The notes under the pieces: generated by a model | Told to the model about the DNA's origin: nothing | Databases searched by the model: none | The model's input: only the letters and a program-made list of their open reading frames with translations | Part shown: positions 16,909-24,498 of the stretch, one piece after another | Layout of the letters: every line of letters starts with the position of its first letter | How positions within the stretch are numbered: the stretch's first letter is position 1 | NCBI RefSeq assembly: GCF_902497785.1 | Contig: NZ_CABVHK010000021.1 | Coordinates: forward strand, 1-64,000 | From: Pseudomonas fluorescens | GTDB lineage: Bacteria; Pseudomonadota; Gammaproteobacteria; Pseudomonadales; Pseudomonadaceae | Reading direction: 5' to 3' | Length of the DNA: 64,000 nt | Program-made: the position numbers and the translations under genes

Positions 16909-17682
16909 ATGAAAAAAACAATGTGCCTGGGCGTTGCATTGGCAATGTGTGTCACGAGTGCGCTGGCGGAGGATAAACCCCTGCGCATCGGCATTGAGGC
17001 GGCCTATCCGCCATTCGCTTTCAAAACGGCCGACGGTAGCATCGGCGGGTTTGACTACGACATCGGCAATGCTTTATGCGCGCAAATGCAAACGAAGTGT
17101 GTCTGGGTCGAACAGGAATTCGACGGCCTGATCCCATCGCTGAAAGTGCGCAAAATCGACGCGGTGATTTCCTCGATGCTGATCACTGAAGAGCGCAAGC
17201 GCTCGGTGACTTTCACCGACAAATACTATTCGAGCCCCGCCAGATTGGTGATGAAGACCGGTACGCGGGTAGATGACGATTTCAACCAGCTCAAGGGCAA
17301 GCGCATTGGTGTGCAACGCGGTACGTCCCAGGACCGCTACGCCACCGACAAGCTGCAACCGCTAGGCGCGGAAATCGTCCGCTACGGCTCGCAGTCGGAA
17401 ATCTACCTGGACATGCAGTCCAACCGGCTCGACGGCACGATCGCCAATGCCGCACCGCTGCAAGAAGGCTTCCTCAAAACCCCGCAAGGCCAAGGCTTCG
17501 CCTTTGTCGGACCGGAGTTGCGCAACAAGGAATACTTTGGCGAAGGCACCGGCATAGCGGTGAACAAGGGCAACACCGAGCTGGCCCAGCGTTTCAATGT
17601 GGCGATCAAGGCCCTGCGTGCGGACGGCACTTACCAGCAAGTGGAAAAGAAATACTTCGACTACAACCTCTACGGCGAGTGA
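16909..17682 (+). CDS. Amino-acid ABC transporter substrate-binding protein (HisJ/ArgT type)
   Basis: The 257-residue periplasmic protein has a signal peptide cleaved near residue 20 (SALA-EDK). The mature start LRIGIEAAYPPFAFKTADGS and IGGFDYDIGNALCAQM match the polar amino-acid binding protein family (lysine/arginine/ornithine or histidine type), as do KVRKIDAVISSMLITEERK and GKRIGVQRGTSQDRY. No permease or ATPase gene follows, so it must use components encoded elsewhere. It is 25 bases upstream of the D-aminoacylase gene, suggesting that released or imported amino acids link the two. Confidence 0.9.
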   Translation: MKKTMCLGVALAMCVTSALAEDKPLRIGIEAAYPPFAFKTADGSIGGFDYDIGNALCAQMQTKCVWVEQEFDGLIPSLKVRKIDAVISSMLITEERKRSVTFTDKYYSSPARLVMKTGTRVDDDFNQLKGKRIGVQRGTSQDRYATDKLQPLGAEIVRYGSQSEIYLDMQSNRLDGTIANAAPLQEGFLKTPQGQGFAFVGPELRNKEYFGEGTGIAVNKGNTELAQRFNVAIKALRADGTYQQVEKKYFDYNLYGE

Positions 17683-17707
17683 ATCCCGGCTTGGTGGAGC
17701 AACCTGC

Positions 17708-19141
17708 ATGACAGTCATCGACACCCTGATCCGTAACGCCACGCTCATTGATGGAACCGGCGCGCCGCCCTATGTCGGTGATGTTGCGGTGGTTGATGGC
17801 AGGATTCATGCGATCGGTGATTTGGCCGGCCTCGAGGCCCAAAACGTGATTGATGCGCGCGGCAAAGTCCTCAGCCCGGGCTTTATCGATGTGCACACCC
17901 ATGATGATCTGGCGCTGTTCAAGCAACCGGCGATGTTGCCGAAAATCTGCCAGGGCGTGACTACGGTCATTGTCGGCAACTGCGGGATCAGTGCAGCCGG
18001 TGTTCGCCTTCGCGGTGACCCGCCGGACCCGATGAACCTTCTCGGCGAAGCAGCGGATTTCAAGTACCCGGATTTCAGTGACTACGCGGCAGCCATCGAA
18101 GCGACGCGTCCAGCGGTGAATGTCGCGGCGCTGGTGGGGCATACCGCGTTGCGCGCCAACCATATGGAGCGGTTTGACCGCCCCGCGACACCCCGCGAAC
18201 TCGACGCCATGCGCGCAGACCTCGAAGCGGCCCTGGCACACGGCGCACTGGGACTGAGCACCGGCCTGGCCTACCGCAATGCCCTGCAAGCGCCAACGAG
18301 CGAAGTTGATTTCCTGGCGGCCACTTTGCGTGATGCCGGGGCGATTTACGTGAGTCATATTCGATCTGAAGATGACGAGATCATCGAAGCGATCGACGAA
18401 GCCATCGACATAGGTCGCGACGCACGGGTGCCGGTCATCATCTCTCACCTCAAATGCGCCGGGCGCGCAAACTGGGGCCGCAGCGAGGCGATCGTTGCGA
18501 AGATTGAAAACGCCCGGCAGCAACATCCGGTGGGCTGTGACTGTTATCCCTATGCCGCCAGCTCGACCACCATCGACCCGCGCATCGTCGACGAAAGCTT
18601 CAGGATCCAGATCACCTGGTCAACACCGCACCCGGAAATGGCTGGCAAAGACCTCAAGGACATCGCCGGGCTCTGGGGCCTTTCCCAGGTCGATGCCGCG
18701 CAACGACTGGAGCCGGGCGGCGCGATTTATCACGAAATGGATGAGGCTGATGTTTCGCGCATCCTCGCGTATCCGCACACCATGATCGGCTCTGATGGTT
18801 TACCTAACGATCCGCGACCCCATCCGCGACTGTGGGGCACATTTCCTCGGGTATTGGGCCATTACAGTCGCGACCAGGGACTGTTCCCGTTGCAGGAAGC
18901 GGTTCGCAAAATGACTGGACTGCCAGCCGAACGGTTTGGCCTGCGTGATCGCGGTCGGCTCAACGTGGGCGCCTGTGCCGACCTCGTTTTGTTCGATGCC
19001 ATGGACATTCACGACTGTGCGACGTTTGAACAACCAACGCGGCAGCCCAAGGGTATCGAATCGGTGTGGGTCAATGGCGTGCTTTCGTACAGCCAGGGCC
19101 AGAGTACCGGAGCGCGGAACGGGCAATTTATTCGTCGTTGA
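17708..19141 (+). CDS. N-acyl-D-amino-acid deacylase (D-aminoacylase)
   Basis: The 477-residue amidohydrolase-superfamily enzyme removes acyl groups from N-acyl-D-amino acids. Zinc ligands are visible in FIDVHTHDD (His63, His65) and GNCGIS (Cys92, the family metal-bridging Cys). SHIRSEDD and VIISHLKCAG supply further ligands, and MIGSDGLP gives the catalytic Asp. Length matches D-aminoacylase. It follows an amino-acid binding-protein gene and probably shares its promoter. Acceptance of N-acyl-D-Glu, D-Asp or a broader range cannot be told from sequence. Confidence 0.9.
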   Translation: MTVIDTLIRNATLIDGTGAPPYVGDVAVVDGRIHAIGDLAGLEAQNVIDARGKVLSPGFIDVHTHDDLALFKQPAMLPKICQGVTTVIVGNCGISAAGVRLRGDPPDPMNLLGEAADFKYPDFSDYAAAIEATRPAVNVAALVGHTALRANHMERFDRPATPRELDAMRADLEAALAHGALGLSTGLAYRNALQAPTSEVDFLAATLRDAGAIYVSHIRSEDDEIIEAIDEAIDIGRDARVPVIISHLKCAGRANWGRSEAIVAKIENARQQHPVGCDCYPYAASSTTIDPRIVDESFRIQITWSTPHPEMAGKDLKDIAGLWGLSQVDAAQRLEPGGAIYHEMDEADVSRILAYPHTMIGSDGLPNDPRPHPRLWGTFPRVLGHYSRDQGLFPLQEAVRKMTGLPAERFGLRDRGRLNVGACADLVLFDAMDIHDCATFEQPTRQPKGIESVWVNGVLSYSQGQSTGARNGQFIRR

Positions 19142-19206
19142 GTGGTGCGAGGGATGAGAGCTGCGCAGCCGAACCCGGGCTGCGCCAGCTGTCAAAGCAA
19201 TGATCT

Positions 19207-19749
19207 TTAATCGTCGGGCATTTCAGGCGGCTTGGCGGGTTTCCCCGGCTTCACCGGTTTGGCACCTTTGGCCGCTGGCGCTTCAGGGGCGGGCGTCGAG
19301 ACCACCGCCGCTTTCGCTTCTTTCTCGGCCATAGGCATCTGGTCTATCGCGCTGAAAATCGCCTTCAGATCAACTGCATCCGATTGCTCGAGTTTCTTTT
19401 CACCGTCCTTGCCCACCAGAATCACTTTGGTCTTCGGCCCTGCCCCAAGCTTCAACGAGCGGATCAAGGCCGCCGTGTCCTGGGGGCCCAGGTCTTTGCC
19501 TTCGCGCTGGCCCATCAGGTTGAGCACGGTGTAGAGCACCATGTTCCGGTCGGTGAATTCTTTGCGATTGGCCGGCTCATCCAGGGATTTTTTCAGGCTG
19601 ACCCAGGTCGGATCGACCGTGCTCGGCGCGATGACAATCAGCGGCCGCGACCTGCCCTTGTCCATGTCCAGCGGTGAGTCGCCATCGGCGGCGAGCAAGG
19701 GGCCGGCAATCGCCAGCAGGGTTGTCAGGGTCAATGACCTGATGAGCAT
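19207..19749 (-). CDS. Secreted DUF4174 domain protein
   Basis: The 180-residue product starts at ATG 19749, 6 bases after AAAGGAG; an ATG two codons upstream abuts the ribosome site and is less likely. A signal peptide (MLIRSLTLTTLLAIAGPLLA) is followed by a DUF4174-like domain with thioredoxin-like features (RPLIVIAPSTVDPTW; KTKVILVGKDGEKKLEQSD). The C terminus is an Ala/Pro/Lys-rich tail (AKGAKPVKPGKPAKPPEMP), probably disordered. The function of DUF4174 is unknown. The gene converges on the D-aminoacylase gene. Confidence 0.82.
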   Translation of the reverse strand: MLIRSLTLTTLLAIAGPLLAADGDSPLDMDKGRSRPLIVIAPSTVDPTWVSLKKSLDEPANRKEFTDRNMVLYTVLNLMGQREGKDLGPQDTAALIRSLKLGAGPKTKVILVGKDGEKKLEQSDAVDLKAIFSAIDQMPMAEKEAKAAVVSTPAPEAPAAKGAKPVKPGKPAKPPEMPDD

Positions 19750-19889
19750 GCGCATCTCCTTTTGATATCCACGCTCTAATGATTGCGCATCGCGGCGATC
19801 GTTCCGGGTGAGGCAGCGCAATTGTGTGTCGCCTTGATCCAAGCTTAGGTCAGGGCGGTCATTGCGCAACAGGCTGGGTCAGGCGCAGA

Positions 19890-20675
19890 TCAAAACGCCA
19901 GTTTGTAGCCGATCAGCACCAGCATCGTCGCCAGGCATGGACGCAACACCTCATCGGAGATGCGCCCGGTCAAGTGGCTGCCCAGGTAAATCCCCGGCAG
20001 CGAACCGATCAGCAGGAAACCCAGCACGTGCCAGTCCATGTTGCCCATGCTCGCGTGGCCGAGGCCGGCGACGAGGGTCAGGGGCACGGCGTGGGCGATT
20101 TCCGTGCCGACCAGACGGCGTGTCGGCAGCAGCGGGTACAGGATGAACAACGCCACGGTGCCGAGGGCGCCCGCGCCGATTGAGGTCAGGGCAACCATGG
20201 TGCCGAGGACCAGACCGGTGATCACGGTCAGCGCGTTCAAGCGTTTGCCGCTCGGGTTGTAAGTGCCACCCGCGCGCTTGTGGGCGAAATCGAGCAAGCG
20301 TTTCTTGAAGAAGATCGCCAGTGCCGTGGCAAACAGCACAAAACCCAGCGCCTGTTTGATGATCGCGTTCATCGCGTCGGGTGAGGTTTGCAAACTGCTG
20401 AGGAACCACAGCGTCAGCGCCACCGCCGGCACACTGCCCAGGGTCAGCCAGCCGGTGATGGCCCAGTCGATGTTGTTGTTCTTGCGGTGGACCAGCACGC
20501 CACTCGATTTGGTGATCGCCGCGTACAGCAGGTCCGTGCCCACCGCCGTCGCCGGATTGATGCCGAACCACAGCAGGATCGGCGTCATCAGCGAGCCACC
20601 GCCCACGCCGGTCATGCCGACAATGAAACCCACCACTAAACCCGCAATGACCAAACCGAAGTTAACGAGATCCAT
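19890..20675 (-). CDS. TauE/SafE (TSUP) family permease
   Basis: The 261-residue membrane protein has about eight helices in two TSUP repeats: GLVVGFIVGMTGVGGGSLMTP at the N terminus and GTMVALTSIGAGALGTVALF in the middle, the paired Gly-rich family motifs. TSUP permeases move sulfite, sulfoacetate and other organosulfur anions. The start is taken as ATG 20675 (MDLVNFGLVI); GTG two codons earlier is in frame. No sulfur-metabolism genes lie beside it, so the substrate is open. Confidence 0.88.
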   Translation of the reverse strand: MDLVNFGLVIAGLVVGFIVGMTGVGGGSLMTPILLWFGINPATAVGTDLLYAAITKSSGVLVHRKNNNIDWAITGWLTLGSVPAVALTLWFLSSLQTSPDAMNAIIKQALGFVLFATALAIFFKKRLLDFAHKRAGGTYNPSGKRLNALTVITGLVLGTMVALTSIGAGALGTVALFILYPLLPTRRLVGTEIAHAVPLTLVAGLGHASMGNMDWHVLGFLLIGSLPGIYLGSHLTGRISDEVLRPCLATMLVLIGYKLAF

Positions 20676-20799
20676 TAACACGCCCGCAAAAAACGCATGA
20701 AAAAACTGGCCCGCAGCATAGCGATTTTTCTTATAACCACTTATATCGATGCGGTCTATCGTTATGCCCGTTCACACCCCATCTCTGTGGGGCTAGCCT

Positions 20800-20893
20800 T
20801 TGTGGCGAGCGAGCTTGCTCGCGCTGGGTTGCGTAGCGGCCCTGTTTTGTGAGTGCTGTGCACTCAAGCGCGAGCAAGCTCGCTCGCCACAAA
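20800..20893. repeat. REPIN, family A variant
   Basis: TGTGGCGAGCGAGCTTGCTC and its inverted copy; the outer arm is GTGGCGAGCGAGC rather than GTGGGAGCGAGC. The spacer holds GAGTGCTGTGCACTC, a further palindrome. Confidence 0.92.
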
Positions 20894-20909
20894 GGTTCGT
20901 CAAAAAGTT

Positions 20910-21659
20910 TTACTGGACGGGCAGGAAATTGAGGAACAGCAGGCTCTGCGCGTAATTCAGGCCGATGCGCCGGTAGCGTTCGTCGAGCATCTGGGTCAGC
21001 AGATCCAGACGCGCCACGACTTTTCCGAATTCCACGGCAAAACTCAGGTTGCTGCCCTCCTCCGAAATCTCGTTGGAGAACAGCAACGGCTCGCCGTTTT
21101 TGTTCTGTCTCTGACTCAGGATCCAGGTGGCTTTCTCGATGTTGCGCGCGGCGTTGTTGACGAAGGTCGGGTTGATCGCATCGGTCATGTAGAACTCCAG
21201 CCGGTTGCCGTGAGCGGTGACCAGCATGCTGCCGATGGCGTAGATGAAGGCCCCGACCCGGTCACCGAGAAATTCGGGACTCATGGCGTAGCTCAACGCC
21301 GCCAGGTCCTTCTTGCCCCCCAGCGTCGGCAACGGCTCTTGCTGTTCAATCGCCAGACGCACCTGTTTGCCCGCAGTGCGCGCGTCGAGGAAACCGGATT
21401 TTTTCAGCTCTTGCGGGTTGCGCAGGTAGAGCTTGCTCATGAGCAGGTAGAGGCTGTCGAGGTTGTCGCGCATCGCCAGGGTGGCCATGCGGTCGACGCT
21501 GGTCTGGAGGAATTCCTGGGGCCGGCCTTCGCGAAACTGGCTGACCACGTCACGGCCTTGCTGCTGGCTGCAACCACTGGTGAACAACATCGACAGCACA
21601 GCGAGCAGCAGGCAAAAGCGGCGGACAGTCACAGCGGTGCGGGGTAAAACTCGGGCCAT
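20910..21659 (-). CDS. Putative lipoprotein of unknown function
   Basis: The 249-residue protein starts at ATG 21659 (MARVLPRTAV). A hydrophobic signal ends in a lipobox, LFTSGC, so Cys at about residue 30 should be lipidated. The mature domain is helical: QFREGRPQEFLQTSVDRMAT, a central GDRVGAFIYAIGSMLVTAHG segment, and a C-terminal segment ending FLNFLPVQ. I do not recognise the family. It is a single gene divergent from the aldose epimerase gene. Confidence 0.75.
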   Translation of the reverse strand: MARVLPRTAVTVRRFCLLLAVLSMLFTSGCSQQQGRDVVSQFREGRPQEFLQTSVDRMATLAMRDNLDSLYLLMSKLYLRNPQELKKSGFLDARTAGKQVRLAIEQQEPLPTLGGKKDLAALSYAMSPEFLGDRVGAFIYAIGSMLVTAHGNRLEFYMTDAINPTFVNNAARNIEKATWILSQRQNKNGEPLLFSNEISEEGSNLSFAVEFGKVVARLDLLTQMLDERYRRIGLNYAQSLLFLNFLPVQ

Positions 21660-21894
21660 GGGTGCTTGAACTTGGCATGGGCCGGCGGTGGGGATCGCCG
21701 CAGGCTGGCCAAGGATAGAGCCGTGGATTGCGAAAAAGTGCAGTGCCGGCAGTCCATAAATCTGAAGGGCCGACATATTAGTCAGACTTTATTTACGCAA
21801 AACCGCGAATTCAGGCTATAAATCCTTCCGATCCGTTTTCACATCGATCACTAGTATGACTACTTCTCCAAAAACAAAAAAAGGAAGGTTAACC

Positions 21895-23043
21895 ATGCTT
21901 CAATCCCGATTCCCGCTTTGCGTCCTCGGACTGTCTCTTATGATTGCCACCCTCTCGGCCCAGGCTGCCGGTCTGTCCAGCGAACACAAAGCCTTCGGCA
22001 AAACCAGCGACGGTACGCCGGTGGAGCAATACGTGTTGCGCAACAGCCACGGCATGCAGGCGACTGTCATCACCTACGGCGCAACGCTGCAGGCGCTGCA
22101 AGTGCCGGACAAGAACGGCAAGCTCGAAGATGTCGTGCTCGGGTTCGACGACGTACAGGGTTATCAGAGCGGCAAGGCTTACTTTGGCGCGACCATCGGG
22201 CGCTTCGGCAATCGCCTGGCCAATGGTGCGTTCGAACTCGACGGCAAGCGTTTTCAGGTGCCGCAAAATGACGGCTCGAATTCGCTGCACGGCGGGCCGC
22301 ACGGTTTTGACAAACAGGTGTGGAAAGCCGAACCGGCCAAGGGCAAGGATTCGGTGGGGGTGACCCTGACCTACCTGTCGGCGGACGGTGAAATGGGCTT
22401 TCCCGGCAACCTCAAGACCGAGGTCACTTACAGCCTCAACGACAACAACGAGTTGCGCATCGAGTACAAGGCTTCCACCGACAAACCCACCGTGCTCAAC
22501 CTGACCAACCACAGTTACTTCAACCTGGCGGGCGCGGGCAACGGCGACGTGCTGCAACAACTCGCAACCTTGCACGCGAGCCATTACACACCGGTCAACG
22601 GCAAGTTGATTCCGACCGGGGAATTGGCACCGGTGGCCGGTACGCCGATGGACTTTACCCAACCGACCGCCATCGGGAAGAACATCAAGGCGAATCATCC
22701 GCAGCTGAAATTCGCCGAACCGAAACAGGGTGGTTTTGATTTCAACTGGGTGCTGGATGCCAAGGGTGATGTGGGCAAATTGGCTGCCGACGTCAGTGAC
22801 CCGCAGTCCGGACGCCGCTTGCAGCTTTACACCACTGAGCCGGGTGTGCAGTTTTACACCAGCAATTTCCTTGATGGTTCGGTCAAGGGCAAGGCTGGCA
22901 AGACCTACGCGCACTGGAGTGCGTTTACGCTGGAGACGCAGCATTATCCGGATGCGCCGAATCATCCGGACTTTCCTTCTACGCGGCTGGATCCGGGGAA
23001 CACTTATAGCCAGAGTACGGTGTTGAAGTTTTCTGCCGACTGA
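21895..23043 (+). CDS. galM: Periplasmic aldose 1-epimerase
   Basis: The 382-residue mutarotase interconverts alpha and beta anomers of hexoses. The signal peptide (cleavage after AQA, about residue 24) puts it in the periplasm, unlike cytosolic E. coli GalM. Family residues are present: NRLANGAFELDG, SLHGGPHGFDKQVW with one catalytic His, LTNHSYFNLAG with the second, and the base Glu in LETQHYPDAPNHP. GGAAGG precedes the ATG at 21895. No sugar-catabolic neighbours are present. Confidence 0.93.
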   Translation: MLQSRFPLCVLGLSLMIATLSAQAAGLSSEHKAFGKTSDGTPVEQYVLRNSHGMQATVITYGATLQALQVPDKNGKLEDVVLGFDDVQGYQSGKAYFGATIGRFGNRLANGAFELDGKRFQVPQNDGSNSLHGGPHGFDKQVWKAEPAKGKDSVGVTLTYLSADGEMGFPGNLKTEVTYSLNDNNELRIEYKASTDKPTVLNLTNHSYFNLAGAGNGDVLQQLATLHASHYTPVNGKLIPTGELAPVAGTPMDFTQPTAIGKNIKANHPQLKFAEPKQGGFDFNWVLDAKGDVGKLAADVSDPQSGRRLQLYTTEPGVQFYTSNFLDGSVKGKAGKTYAHWSAFTLETQHYPDAPNHPDFPSTRLDPGNTYSQSTVLKFSAD

Positions 23044-23178
23044 CCCATTGGGCGTCTGTTTTGTCAGGTTTGTCGGGTGGGTGCAGATCCGCACCTACCC
23101 CGCCCCCACCACTGAGGGAACCCTTAAGCTATTCTGCTGCCAACCGAAGTATCCCCCGAACACCGCAAGGAGGTTTTC

Positions 23179-24000
23179 ATGCGCACCCTCGAACTGGCCG
23201 GCGTCAACGTTCCCGTCATCGGCCAGGGCACCTGGCGCATGGGTGAAGACCCGGCCCGTTACACCGAGGAAGTGGCTGCCCTGCGCCTGGGCATTGAACT
23301 GGGCATGACCCTGATCGACACCGCTGAAATGTATGCCGAAGGCGGCGCCGAGGAAGTGGTCGGCGAAGCCATCGCCGGACTGCGCGACCAGGTCTTTCTC
23401 GTCAGCAAGGTCTACCCGCATAACGCCAGTCGCCACGGCATCCCCCAGGCTTGCGACCGCAGCCTGCGCCGTCTGAACACTGACTACATCGATGTGTACT
23501 TGCTGCACTGGCGCGGCCAGTATCCCCTTGAAGAAACCGTCGAAGCCTTCGAGCGTCTGCGTGAAGCCGGCAAGATCGGCCGCTGGGGCGTGTCCAATTT
23601 CGATGTCGATGACCTGCAGGAACTGGCGTCCCCGGCGTGCGCCACCAATCAAGTGCTCTACAACCTCGAGGAACGCGGCATAGAATTTGATCTGCTGCCG
23701 TGGTGCCAACAGCATCATCAGCCCTTGATGGCGTACTGTCCCATCGGTCAGGGCGGAACGTTGCTGGTGCATCCGGCACTCAAACAAGTGGCCGCTCGTC
23801 ACGCGGTCACCCCGGCGCAGGCAGCGCTGGCATGGATTCTGCGACAGGACGGGGTGATCGCGATTCCCAAAGCGGTCCGCCCTGAACACGTGCAACTGAA
23901 TGCGCAAGCAGCGCAATTGCGGCTGGAGGCCGGGGATCTGGAGGCGCTGGACCAAGCGTTTCGTGCGCCACAACGCAAACAGCGACTGGCCATGGTCTGA
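23179..24000 (+). CDS. Aldo/keto reductase
   Basis: The 273-residue TIM-barrel oxidoreductase reduces aldehydes or ketones with NADPH. The catalytic tetrad is visible: Asp in TLIDTAEMYAEG, with Tyr51-type MYAEG, Lys in VFLVSKVYPHN and His in VYLLHWRGQ. Cofactor contacts lie near IAIPKAVRPEHV. Sequence and length suggest the E. coli YeaE type, which reduces methylglyoxal. A perfect AAGGAGG lies before the ATG. The downstream DUF1810 gene begins 28 bases after the stop and may be co-transcribed. Confidence 0.92.
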   Translation: MRTLELAGVNVPVIGQGTWRMGEDPARYTEEVAALRLGIELGMTLIDTAEMYAEGGAEEVVGEAIAGLRDQVFLVSKVYPHNASRHGIPQACDRSLRRLNTDYIDVYLLHWRGQYPLEETVEAFERLREAGKIGRWGVSNFDVDDLQELASPACATNQVLYNLEERGIEFDLLPWCQQHHQPLMAYCPIGQGGTLLVHPALKQVAARHAVTPAQAALAWILRQDGVIAIPKAVRPEHVQLNAQAAQLRLEAGDLEALDQAFRAPQRKQRLAMV

Positions 24001-24027
24001 GCCATCGCCGTTGTCAGAGGGCTTCTC

Positions 24028-24498
24028 ATGAGAAGCACCGATCAGCTCGACGCCTTCAATCTGCAGCGCTTTGTACTCGCGCAGAACCCGGTGTTCGAGC
24101 GCGTAAAAAACGAACTCGCCGCGGGCCGAAAGCGCAGCCACTGGATGTGGTTCATCTTTCCGCAATTCACCGGGCTGGGCGGCAGCGAGATGTCGCAGCA
24201 TTTCGCGATCCGCTCGGCCGAAGAGACCCAGGCTTACCTCGATCATCCCGTGCTAGGCCCCCGATTGCGCGACTGCACGCAGTGGGTGCTGGATATTCAG
24301 GAACGTTCCATCAGCGAGATTTTCGGCCATCCGGACGACGTTAAATTCCGTTCATCGATGACTCTGTTCGCCCAGTTCACCGCGGATGACAGCCCGTTCC
24401 AACAAGCGTTGACGCGTTACTTCCATGGCATCAAGGATGACTGGACGCTTTCGTTGCTGGACTCAAAACAGGCCCAGCTGCCCCCCAATCAGGGTTGA
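24028..24498 (+). CDS. DUF1810 family protein
   Basis: The 156-residue protein has the DUF1810 core: FNLQRFVLAQNPVFERV, then the signature KRSHWMWFIFPQFTGLG and AEETQAYLDHPVLGPRL. Function is unknown; the fold is helical and soluble with no signal peptide. Its last 36 bases overlap the 3' end of the convergent DNA polymerase II gene, so the two mRNAs are complementary there. Confidence 0.88.
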   Translation: MRSTDQLDAFNLQRFVLAQNPVFERVKNELAAGRKRSHWMWFIFPQFTGLGGSEMSQHFAIRSAEETQAYLDHPVLGPRLRDCTQWVLDIQERSISEIFGHPDDVKFRSSMTLFAQFTADDSPFQQALTRYFHGIKDDWTLSLLDSKQAQLPPNQG

